From contig CAMEPN010000151.1 in assembly GCA_945931735.1 (NCBI GenBank), positions 1 to 5,386 of the forward strand: DNA of 5,386 nt. The letters run 5' to 3'. The notes under the pieces were generated by a model, which was not told where the DNA came from, made no database searches, and worked only from the letters and a program-made list of their open reading frames with translations. The stretch is from an uncultured Clostridia bacterium (GTDB taxonomy: Bacteria; Bacillota; Clostridia; Oscillospirales; Ruminococcaceae). Below are positions 1-5,386 of this stretch, one piece after another (position 1 is the stretch's first letter; the number at the start of each line of letters is the position of its first letter). The position numbers and the translations under genes are program-made.

Positions 1-1
1 C

Positions 2-679
2 GCGGTGCGCGTTTTAACGATACTTGGACCCGAAGTGAAGATCGAATGCTTCTTCAAGGACGGGGACGAGGTCAAGTCCGGCGACATTATCGCGCAGTTC
101 AGCGGTCACACCCGCCTTATGCTCAAGGCGGAGCGCACCTCGCTGAATATCCTCCAGCACATGAGCGGAATCGCGACCTACACCCACAAATGCGTTGAGC
201 TTGTAAAAGGCACTAACGCTTCCATAACCGACACGCGCAAGACGCTGCCCGGGCTGCGTGCGCTTCAGAAATACGCAGTAACCGCGGGCGGCGGCAGAAA
301 CCACCGCTACAACCTGACCGACGCGGCAATGCTCAAGGACAACCACATAGACGCCTACGGCGGAATTACTGCGGCTGTGACCGCGCTGCGCAAAAAAGCG
401 GGGCATATGCTTCAAATCGAGGTCGAAACAAGAAACCTCGCCGAGGTACGCGAAGCGCTTGCCTGCGGGGTGGACGTCATAATGCTGGACAACATGGACT
501 GCGCGACAATGGCCGAAGCGGTAAGGATAGTTGACCACAAGGCAAAGCTCGAGGCAAGCGGAAATGTCACCATGGAAAATATCCGCGAGGTCGCGGAAAC
601 GGGCGTTGACATCATCTCACTCGGCGCGCTCACACACAGCGTTAAGGCGTTCGACATCTCCATGAAGTGGAAGAAGTAA
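2..679 (+). CDS. nadC: Quinolinate phosphoribosyltransferase (nicotinate-nucleotide pyrophosphorylase, carboxylating), 5' partial
   Basis: This cytosolic enzyme of de novo NAD synthesis converts quinolinate and PRPP to nicotinate mononucleotide, CO2 and pyrophosphate. About 225 residues are present. The family is usually about 280 long, so roughly the first 55 residues (most of the N-terminal sandwich domain) lie left of the window. Numbering from the GTG at 5, family motifs run in order: AERT (42-45), DTRKT (76-80) for the substrate carboxylates, GGGRNHR (95-101), KDNHI (111-115), IEVET (138-142), MLDNM (160-164) and the C-terminal SLGALTHS (205-212). The basic and acidic active-site residues R44, R79, H100, R101, K111, E139 and D162 are all in place, so the enzyme should be active. 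The GTG at 5 is not the true start, because family similarity runs through the window edge. nadC usually follows nadA/nadB, which would then lie to the left. The stop is TAA. Confidence 0.97.
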   Translation, partial: AVRVLTILGPEVKIECFFKDGDEVKSGDIIAQFSGHTRLMLKAERTSLNILQHMSGIATYTHKCVELVKGTNASITDTRKTLPGLRALQKYAVTAGGGRNHRYNLTDAAMLKDNHIDAYGGITAAVTALRKKAGHMLQIEVETRNLAEVREALACGVDVIMLDNMDCATMAEAVRIVDHKAKLEASGNVTMENIREVAETGVDIISLGALTHSVKAFDISMKWKK

Positions 680-756
680 ATAAAGCAGAGCACGACCCGC
701 CGGGCTGAACCTTTTTAAAATGCTCGGCAGAATTTACAAAGGCAGTACGCCTTACG

Positions 757-763
757 AAAGGGA
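757..763 (+). promoter_or_regulatory. Ribosome binding site deciding the start of the FakA-like gene
   Basis: AAAGGGA lies 7 nt ahead of the ATG at 771. The earlier in-frame ATG at 720 follows CTTTTTAAA and has no purine-rich Shine-Dalgarno sequence. This favours the 771 start, which also coincides with where family similarity begins. Confidence 0.6.
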
Positions 764-770
764 ACGGAAA

Positions 771-1031
771 ATGGCAGACGAGATTGAATACAGATACGAC
801 ACGCAGCTCCTTATTGACGGGAAAGACCTCGACGAGGACGCAATATTCGACTATTTCACCGAGAATTTCGTCGGCGACTCGCTTCTTGTTGTCGCGGACG
901 AGGACGTGGCGAAGATACACTATCACACCAACGAGCCGTGGAAGGTGCTGGAATACTGCCGCACGCTCGGCGAGATATACGACATCGTCGTCGAGGACAT
1001 GGACAGGCAGTCGCGTGGGCTTAAGGGCTGA
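771..1031 (+). CDS. Stand-alone FakA/YloV middle-domain protein (DAK2-family kinase related)
   Basis: The 86-residue protein matches the middle domain of FakA/YloV, the ATP-binding subunit of bacterial fatty acid kinase. The recognisable pattern is YRYDTQLLI (7-15), then an acidic helix region (DLDEDAIFDYF, 19-29), GDSLLVVADED (35-45), the KIHYHTNEP signature (48-56), the helix WKVLEYCRTLGEIYDI (57-72) and VEDM (74-77). The N-terminal DhaL kinase domain and the C-terminal FakB-binding domain are both absent. An in-frame TAA at 681 rules out an upstream fusion. In full-length FakA the HxHT histidines and an upstream Cys are reported as metal ligands. Here H50 and H52 remain and Asp10 sits where the Cys would be. 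The gene starts 91 nt after nadC with no clear promoter or terminator between, so co-transcription is possible. No kinase activity is expected; a scaffolding or regulatory role is inference. Confidence 0.75.
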   Translation: MADEIEYRYDTQLLIDGKDLDEDAIFDYFTENFVGDSLLVVADEDVAKIHYHTNEPWKVLEYCRTLGEIYDIVVEDMDRQSRGLKG

Positions 1032-1050
1032 TAAAAATATTCACATACAA

Positions 1051-1087
1051 AACAAACCCGAACGGATATCCACCGTTCGGGTTTGTT
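1051..1087. terminator. Bidirectional intrinsic terminator between convergent genes
   Basis: A perfect 15-bp inverted repeat (AACAAACCCGAACGG, 1051-1065, with its complement at 1073-1087) surrounds a 7-nt loop, ATATCCA. It is followed by T-rich sequence on both strands: ATTTATCTT on plus, and TTGTATGTG on minus after a stem that itself ends in TTTGTT. It sits 19 nt after the plus-strand stop at 1031 and 7 nt after the minus-strand stop at 1095, so it can end both converging transcripts. Confidence 0.93.
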
Positions 1088-1094
1088 ATTTATC

Positions 1095-1730
1095 TTACGA
1101 AAGGCTCACGCCGCCGTAAAAATGATCTTTATAATACGTTGTTGTGATGTCGACTTCCTTGACGACCGTACCGGGCATGAGGCAGGCGATCATCTTCCCG
1201 TCGCCGATATAAATGCCGCCGAAGCCCGCCGCCGTGCTCCCGTCGTTCATAAAGAACACAAGGTCGCCGCTTTTCAGCTTGTCATAGGTCAGCGCGGTAC
1301 CCATCTGCGACTGCGCCATAACGCCTCTGGGGCAGGTAATATAGCCGTTCTGCCGCAGGACGTAGTAGATAAATCCCGAGTTGTCGAAGCCGTCGGGCGT
1401 TTCGCCGCCGTCAACGAACTCCACCCCGAGAAGCGACTTTGCGGTGGACACTATCCCCTCCGCCTCGGGCGCAACAGGCTCGTCGGTAACGCTCTCGTCC
1501 GTCGTGGGCGCGCTTTCAGCCGTTTCCTTTTCGGTGACAATGGTCACGGCAGGTTCCGTTTCGGGCAGCGGGATATCCGTTTCGGACGAAGAGGAGGTCT
1601 GTGAGCTTTGGGAGGAACTGCCCGAGCTTTCGCCCGAGTTCTTTCCGACCGTGCTCAGCACAATGACCGCCGTGATTATTCCCACGGAAATAACGGTCAC
1701 CGCAATGATAAGCAGAATATTGTTTTTCAT
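1095..1730 (-). CDS. Membrane-anchored NlpC/P60-fold protein with catalytic residues replaced (probable pseudoenzyme)
   Basis: The 211 residues comprise a short cytoplasmic MKNN, one hydrophobic membrane segment (about 5-27, no lipobox Cys), a Ser/Gly/Thr/Glu-rich wall-spanning linker (about 30-88), and an NlpC/P60 domain (about 92-211) that should lie outside the cell. Family landmarks are clear: TAKSLLGV (96-103), the TPDGFDxSGF turn and helix (111-120), CPRGVMAQSQMG (133-144), LKSGDLVFF (152-160), GGIYIGDGKMI (171-181) and a final Tyr-rich strand. The nucleophile position, normally DCSG, reads DNSG (Asn117, codon AAC). The catalytic His of HVGIY is Phe170 (TTC), and the usual third polar residue after GKxI is Ala182. 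The domain is otherwise whole with no frameshift. NlpC/P60 enzymes cleave peptidoglycan stem peptides; this one probably binds wall material without cutting, which is inference. It has its own promoter with WalR-like repeats and converges with the FakA-like gene across a shared terminator. Confidence 0.9.
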   Translation of the reverse strand: MKNNILLIIAVTVISVGIITAVIVLSTVGKNSGESSGSSSQSSQTSSSSETDIPLPETEPAVTIVTEKETAESAPTTDESVTDEPVAPEAEGIVSTAKSLLGVEFVDGGETPDGFDNSGFIYYVLRQNGYITCPRGVMAQSQMGTALTYDKLKSGDLVFFMNDGSTAAGFGGIYIGDGKMIACLMPGTVVKEVDITTTYYKDHFYGGVSLS

Positions 1731-1733
1731 AAT

Positions 1734-1742
1734 GTCACCTCT
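1734..1742 (-). promoter_or_regulatory. Ribosome binding site of the NlpC/P60-fold gene
   Basis: On the minus strand AGAGGTGAC precedes the ATG (1728-1730), with GAGG ending 7 nt before it. This is a strong Shine-Dalgarno sequence. It fixes the start that places a complete membrane anchor at the N-terminus. Confidence 0.85.
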
Positions 1743-1748
1743 ATGTAA

Positions 1749-1765
1749 AACGGAGCTGCTCCGCT
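1749..1765 (-). other. Small hairpin in the 5' leader of the NlpC/P60-fold gene
   Basis: The minus-strand sequence AGCGGAG-CAG-CTCCGTT can form a 7-bp stem (one G-U pair) with a 3-nt loop, followed by TTAC. It lies between the predicted transcription start (about 1783) and the ribosome binding site. It could be a weak terminator for read-through from the GH2 gene, a weak attenuator or an mRNA-stabilising stem. The short U-run makes termination doubtful. Confidence 0.35.
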
Positions 1766-1789
1766 GTCGCTGATGGCTTGTATGTAATA

Positions 1790-1818
1790 ATTATACAACA
1801 ATAAATTCCGTATTGCAA
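1790..1818 (-). promoter_or_regulatory. Sigma-70/SigA-type promoter of the NlpC/P60-fold gene
   Basis: On the minus strand there is a -35 TTGCAA (1813-1818, 4 of 6 consensus bases), exactly 17 bp, then a perfect -10 TATAAT (1790-1795). The predicted start is an A near 1783, giving a leader of about 53 nt before the ATG. The -35 is weak and the -10 strong, as is common for activator-dependent promoters. It also lies at the centre of the palindrome TATTGCAATA (1811-1820). Confidence 0.8.
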
Positions 1819-1856
1819 TAACGTACAGGTTACAATTTACTTACAAATCGGTTACA
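1818..1856 (-). promoter_or_regulatory. Four-half-site direct-repeat operator resembling a WalR (YycF) box
   Basis: Read on the minus strand, hexamers sit exactly 11 nt apart: TGTAAC (1851-1856), TGTAAG (1840-1845), TGTAAC (1829-1834) and CGTTAT (1818-1823), each separated by 5 nt. The WalR/YycF consensus known from low-GC Gram-positives is TGTWAH-N5-TGTWAH. Half-sites 1 and 3 match 6/6; half-sites 2 and 4 match 5/6. The array ends at the -35, an activator-type position. The regulator assignment is inference from the consensus and from the cell-wall type of gene downstream. Another OmpR/PhoB-family regulator (for example PhoP, which also uses 11-bp repeats) is the main alternative. Confidence 0.6.
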
Positions 1857-1868
1857 ATATTTGTTTTT

Positions 1869-4800
1869 TCACCGCTTTTCAAACCGGAAGCTGATGAAGT
1901 CGAACTTTGTTCCCGGGAGGAAAACAAAGCTGATGTCGTTAACGCCTGTCAGAGCGGGGATAGCGAACTTCCTTTCCGTAGGCTCGTCCGCCTGTGCGAA
2001 ATCAAGGAACACGCTCGCCTGCTCTCCGCCCGCGGGGGTATAGCGAAGCTGCACTGCGTTGGTGGGATTGGGCGTCGCGCCGTTGATGATGATGCTGTCC
2101 GTTCCCGCTTCGCCGAAATCGAGCGCCGAGTAATTCAGTATGACATTGTTGCCGATCTTTACGACGCTCCTGCCCTCGACAGCGAAATCGTCGCCGTAAA
2201 TGCTGTCGCATTCCGCAGTGAAGTTTTCGTCGAACGCCCTGTTTATCGGCACGAACGCAAACCCGCCGAAAATAATGCGGCTGTCGATGACAATGCTTAT
2301 GCGGTGAACGCCCTTTACCCTTTGGGAAAGCGCGAACGTCTGCGGCGCAAATCCGCACCAGTGCCCGTTGTTTCTGAACACCTCGCCGACAAGCAGCTCG
2401 CCGCTCTGCGGGTCGCCGTCCCAAACCTCGATATACGCGTCGCCGCAGGCGCCGATATGCACGTCAAGCTCCTCGGAGCCTGTCCTGCCGAAGTCAACGT
2501 TGTCGTAGGACATGACCGTCCTGCCCTCAAAGCCGCCAAGCGCGCCGTCCTCGATGTAATTCACGGGGATATCCGAGCCGTCCAGAGTTCCCGCCGAGGT
2601 GAACGAATATGCGTCGCGGACCGCCGCGCCTATTCCCGTGACCTTGAACGGCAGGTCGGCGTAAACCTGCGTTATGCTGCCGCCGTTGCTTATCGACGCA
2701 CGCAGCAGGAACTCGCCGTCCCCCTTAGCGGTAACGACCGCGCCGCTCTCCGTCGGCTCGACCTCCGCCAGCGGCACCTCAACGCCCGTTTCGCGTATCA
2801 CTTTCCATGTGATGTCGCTGTATGTCGCGTTCGCGGGGAACAGCTTCGCAATCACCTCCGCGGTGCGGCGCTCCTTGTCGAGAGTTCCTCCGCCCGAAAG
2901 CTCTATCTTCCTCACGGGCACCTCGTCGGTGTATTCCGTCCCGACAACGGGGAACGCATTCTCCTTAACAACGCTTATTCCCGTGCGGGGAGCCGCCTCG
3001 ACTGCCGCCAGCACAAGCTCCGCGCTCTCCAGCCCGATGGAGGACGCCCTGACGTGTATCTCGCCCTCCTCATCGGAGGACTGCACCATAGCGAGCAGCT
3101 TTCCGCCGAAAAGCCGCCTGTTGTCGCCCTTGTAGCTGTCGTAGTCGGTGCTGTCGCCGTTGTCCAGCCCGACGAGCCGTCCCGCGCCGCTTACCTCGAC
3201 CTTGACGCGGTTACGCGCGTTACCGACCTCAACGCCGTTATCGTCGACGGTGGTTATCTCGATAAAGGAAATGTCCCTGCCGTCGCAGGCGAGAGTTGTC
3301 CTGTCCGCTTTCACGACAAGCTTTACGGGATCGCCAAACGACGAAAGGCTCTCCTCTGAAACGACCGCGCCGTCCGCGTCGTAGCCCTTCGCGCTTATTA
3401 TGCCCCGTTCAAACGGAACAATGTAATGCGCGCGCATTTCTTCGCTGTCGGACAGGCGCATTTCCTGCCTGCCGAATGATTTTCCGTTAAGGAAAAGCTC
3501 TACGGAGCACGCGTTGCTGTAAATGATTACGTCGATATTCTGCCCCAAATTGAAATCCCAAAAGGACGGTACGATATGCAGAACAGGGTGCTTTTTCGGG
3601 TCGAGCCACACGCTCTGATAGAAATAATAAATGTCCTTCGGGAAGCCCGCGGTGTCAACAATTCCGAAATAGCTGTTCTTTGTCGAGTAGGGGGTAGGCT
3701 CGCCGATATAGTCGAAGCCTGTCCAGATATACTGTCCCGCGCAGAAATCGCAGTCGCGGTCGAGCCGCCAAGACTTCATCGCGGAGCTTCCCCAGCCGAC
3801 AACGCTGTTGTCCAGAGAAGAGCACTGAAGATCCTCATATGTGAGCAGCGGCAGGTCTGCGGGGAAATGATAAATGCCCCTGCTGCGGACGGCGGACGCC
3901 GTTTCGCTTCCGTATATCGTCCAGTCGGGATAGCGCTCGTGGTGCTCTGCATAAAGGCGCTCTGTGTAGTTGTACCCCGCAAGCTTAAGCTCGTCGGAGC
4001 ATTTCTGCGCGTTCTCGCCGGTCATGAAATTCGAGCCTATCGTCGCGGGAGCGTTGCCCTTGGGGTCATATTTGTGAACGTAATCCCTCAGGCGCTTGGT
4101 TATCTCTATCCCGTGCGGGTCGTTGGTGTCGCTTATTTCGTTGCCGATGCTCCACATCAAAAGCGAGGGGTGGTTTCGATCGCGCTCGACCCAGCTCTTC
4201 ACGTCCGTTTCCGCCGTTTCCTTGAAGAAGCGCGCGTTGTCGAACTCTGTCTTGGGATTTTCCCACATATCGAAGCTCTCGCTGTCGACAAGCAGGCCTA
4301 TCCTGTCGCATATCTGCATGAGCTGCTTTGCGGGCATATTGTGCGACGTGCGTATAGAGTTTACACCCATCTGCTTCATTATTCGGAGCTGACGCAGCAG
4401 CGCGTGGAAATTGTACGCCGCGCCGAGCGCTCCGAGGTCATGGTGCAGACAAACGCCGTGCAGCTTTATCTGCCTGCCGTTGAGAACAAGTCCCTTTTCG
4501 GGGACAAATTCGGCGGTCTTGTAGCCGAAGCATTCCTCCGCGCAATGGAGCAGCGCGCCGTCCGCGCCGAACAGCGATATCCTCATGGTGTAGACATTCG
4601 GCGCGTCGATATCCCATATCATCGGGTCGTCTATCGTGAAGGTGTTGAGGAAGCACTCCTCCCCTCCCCCGAAAACCGCTTTCTGCTCGAAGCCCGCAAT
4701 GACCCCGCCGCGCGGAGCGACAACCTCCAGCGTAAGCCTGATGTCCGACGGCTGACCGACAATACTCGTTTCTATCTCGGTAGAAAACGAGCCGCCGTCA

Positions 4801-5288
4801 AGCTTCTCGCTGTGGATATAAATGCCGTTTGTCTTGATATAAGTCGCGGGACGAAGCTTCAGCTCGACATCGCGGAAAATGCCCGCGCCGCTGTACCAGC
4901 GCGAGTTAGGCGCGCGGTGGCTCACCTTTAAGAGCAGGTCGTTTTCGCCCTCGCGAAGCAGGTCGGTGATATCAAGCTCAAATGCGGAATAGCCGTAGGT
5001 GTTGCCGCCCGCCTCGGCGCCGTTGACGAAAAGCGTGCTGTCCATGTACACGCCGTCGAAGTTTATCAGCACTCGCCCCGAGAGCATTTCCGCGCTTACG
5101 GCAAGCTTTCGGCGGTACCAGCCGTCGCCCGATTTATAAAGCTCCGCGGTGTTCCCGATAAGCCAGTCGTGCGGTATCTCGACGTCGTACCAATGCCGCT
5201 CGGACAGCTCGCGCAGATCCGTTATCTCGTCGTTGTCCGTAAGGCAGAACTGCCAGCAGTCGTTAAAAAGAATATTATCAGCCGTCAT
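1869..5288 (-). CDS. GH2 beta-galactosidase-like glycoside hydrolase with Ig-like and tandem CBM6-like C-terminal modules
   Basis: This 1139-residue retaining glycosidase is probably a beta-galactosidase. Domains in order: GH2 sugar-binding jelly roll (about 5-150), Ig-like sandwich (about 150-260), TIM barrel (about 262-560), DUF4982-type domain (about 567-650), GH2 C-terminal domain (about 655-762, containing GAGRLVGLDNGDSTD), a bacterial Ig-like domain (about 788-885), and two CBM6-like modules (about 890-1014 and 1018-1139). The acid/base is Glu384 in SIGNEIS and the nucleophile Glu462 in YGSETAS. Their 78-residue spacing is close to that of LacZ (76). HHDLGALGAA (282-291), RTSHN (313-317) and IWTGFDYIGEPTPY (521-534) complete the active site. 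No NxK glucuronidase motif is seen. There is no signal peptide: the protein starts MTADNILF, an in-frame TAA (5304-5306) lies just upstream, and about 16 Cys are present, so it is probably cytosolic. It starts 15 nt after the preceding gene, suggesting an operon. Exact substrate is uncertain (beta-galactosides most likely). Confidence 0.93.
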   Translation of the reverse strand: MTADNILFNDCWQFCLTDNDEITDLRELSERHWYDVEIPHDWLIGNTAELYKSGDGWYRRKLAVSAEMLSGRVLINFDGVYMDSTLFVNGAEAGGNTYGYSAFELDITDLLREGENDLLLKVSHRAPNSRWYSGAGIFRDVELKLRPATYIKTNGIYIHSEKLDGGSFSTEIETSIVGQPSDIRLTLEVVAPRGGVIAGFEQKAVFGGGEECFLNTFTIDDPMIWDIDAPNVYTMRISLFGADGALLHCAEECFGYKTAEFVPEKGLVLNGRQIKLHGVCLHHDLGALGAAYNFHALLRQLRIMKQMGVNSIRTSHNMPAKQLMQICDRIGLLVDSESFDMWENPKTEFDNARFFKETAETDVKSWVERDRNHPSLLMWSIGNEISDTNDPHGIEITKRLRDYVHKYDPKGNAPATIGSNFMTGENAQKCSDELKLAGYNYTERLYAEHHERYPDWTIYGSETASAVRSRGIYHFPADLPLLTYEDLQCSSLDNSVVGWGSSAMKSWRLDRDCDFCAGQYIWTGFDYIGEPTPYSTKNSYFGIVDTAGFPKDIYYFYQSVWLDPKKHPVLHIVPSFWDFNLGQNIDVIIYSNACSVELFLNGKSFGRQEMRLSDSEEMRAHYIVPFERGIISAKGYDADGAVVSEESLSSFGDPVKLVVKADRTTLACDGRDISFIEITTVDDNGVEVGNARNRVKVEVSGAGRLVGLDNGDSTDYDSYKGDNRRLFGGKLLAMVQSSDEEGEIHVRASSIGLESAELVLAAVEAAPRTGISVVKENAFPVVGTEYTDEVPVRKIELSGGGTLDKERRTAEVIAKLFPANATYSDITWKVIRETGVEVPLAEVEPTESGAVVTAKGDGEFLLRASISNGGSITQVYADLPFKVTGIGAAVRDAYSFTSAGTLDGSDIPVNYIEDGALGGFEGRTVMSYDNVDFGRTGSEELDVHIGACGDAYIEVWDGDPQSGELLVGEVFRNNGHWCGFAPQTFALSQRVKGVHRISIVIDSRIIFGGFAFVPINRAFDENFTAECDSIYGDDFAVEGRSVVKIGNNVILNYSALDFGEAGTDSIIINGATPNPTNAVQLRYTPAGGEQASVFLDFAQADEPTERKFAIPALTGVNDISFVFLPGTKFDFISFRFEKR

Positions 5289-5293
5289 TTTAT

Positions 5294-5298
5294 CCTCC
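5294..5298 (-). promoter_or_regulatory. Ribosome binding site of the GH2 gene
   Basis: GGAGG on the minus strand sits 5 nt before the ATG (5286-5288), a strong match. With the in-frame stop at 5304-5306 it leaves no room for a longer N-terminus, which settles that the enzyme has no signal peptide. Confidence 0.9.
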
Positions 5299-5303
5299 GT
5301 TAG

Positions 5304-5386
5304 TTACATGGGTACGGCAGCGAGCTTGTCGTCAACTATCGTAACGCGTGCGCGCTTTGTTATCTCGGTTATTTCCAGGGTGAGGA
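5304..5386 (-). CDS. C-terminal end of an unidentified protein (5' part outside the window)
   Basis: Reading down from 5384, the minus strand is open for 26 codons and ends in TAA (5304-5306). The visible tail includes EITEITKRARVTIVDDKLAAV (split here as EITEITKRAR and VTIVDDKLAAV) and finishes VPM. The other two minus-strand frames contain stops. The tail looks soluble, with alternating beta-type and charged residues, and its codons are GC-rich at third positions like its neighbours. The stop lies 15 nt before the GH2 ATG, which fits a co-transcribed upstream gene. It is too short to assign to a family, and I do not recognise it. Confidence 0.55.
   Translation of the reverse strand, partial: LTLEITEITKRARVTIVDDKLAAVPM

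Noticed and set aside
5..7. GTG at 5 as the true nadC start
   Set aside because: It would remove most of the N-terminal domain. Family similarity continues to the window edge, so the gene is simply cut by the window.
14..538. Minus-strand open frame opposite nadC
   Set aside because: nadC motifs are complete on the plus strand; the antisense product resembles nothing and has no start context.
690..716. Possible terminator after nadC (CCCGCCGGG followed by CTTTTT)
   Set aside because: Only about 3 bp of contiguous stem; too weak to claim termination.
720..770. Upstream ATG at 720 as start of the FakA-like gene
   Set aside because: No Shine-Dalgarno before it, and the extra 17 residues do not resemble the family; the ATG at 771 has AAAGGGA 7 nt ahead.
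1083..1604. Plus-strand frames opposite the NlpC/P60-fold gene (also 1381-1773)
   Set aside because: The minus strand carries a full anchor-linker-NlpC/P60 architecture with promoter and ribosome binding site; the plus-strand frames begin in or beyond the terminator and lack motifs.
1811..1820. Palindrome TATTGCAATA as a repressor site
   Set aside because: It is centred on the -35 and only 10 bp long. It is explained by the TTGCAA -35 with chance flanks; noted under the promoter.
2304..3359. Plus-strand open frame of 351 codons opposite the GH2 C-terminal half
   Set aside because: Same reason: shadow of GC3 bias, no recognisable domain, no ribosome binding site.
3576..4931. Long plus-strand open frame (451 codons) opposite the GH2 gene
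   Set aside because: It is antisense to the catalytic half of a clear GH2 protein, its translation is Arg/Val/Ala-rich with no family motif, and GC-rich third positions commonly open the opposite frame.
1869..5288. Beta-glucuronidase identity for the GH2 enzyme
   Set aside because: The NxK carboxylate-recognition motif of glucuronidases is not seen; HHDLGALGAA, FDYIGEPTPY and the DUF4982-type domain fit the beta-galactosidase-like branch better.

Overview
The window looks like chromosomal DNA from a gut-type Clostridia member (Bacillota), most probably Ruminococcaceae/Oscillospiraceae. This rests on GC-rich third codon positions, strong AGAGGTGA/GGAGG ribosome binding sites, a FakA-type domain protein, a Ser-rich membrane-anchored NlpC/P60 protein and a GH2 enzyme of the gut-Firmicutes type. 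No database search was possible, so the taxonomy is inference.

Layout, plus strand: the window opens inside nadC (quinolinate phosphoribosyltransferase, 2-679, 5' end missing). A small gene follows (771-1031) that encodes only the middle domain of a FakA/YloV-type fatty acid kinase subunit. A perfect 15-bp hairpin (1051-1087) closes this side and also serves the convergent gene on the other strand.

Layout, minus strand, read from the right edge: the last 26 codons of an unidentified gene (5304-5386); 15 nt later a 1139-residue GH2 beta-galactosidase-like enzyme (1869-5288) with C-terminal Ig-like and two CBM6-like modules but no secretion signal; then a 138-nt AT-rich spacer; then a 211-residue membrane-anchored NlpC/P60-fold protein (1095-1730).

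The spacer 1731-1868 is the most informative stretch. It holds a promoter for the NlpC/P60 gene (TTGCAA, 17 bp, TATAAT). Directly upstream lies a series of half-sites, TGTAAC-N5-TGTAAG-N5-TGTAAC-N5-CGTTAT, which fits the binding consensus of the cell-wall response regulator WalR/YycF (TGTWAH-N5-TGTWAH). WalR classically controls cell-wall hydrolase genes. The protein controlled here has the NlpC/P60 fold but has lost the catalytic Cys (Asn117) and His (Phe170), so it appears to be a wall-associated pseudoenzyme under a cell-wall-homeostasis promoter.

The genes do not form one pathway. They represent NAD biosynthesis, a lipid-kinase-related domain protein, cell-envelope maintenance and intracellular glycoside breakdown. 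There is no mobile element, CRISPR array, tRNA or rRNA, and no gene-free stretch longer than 138 nt.
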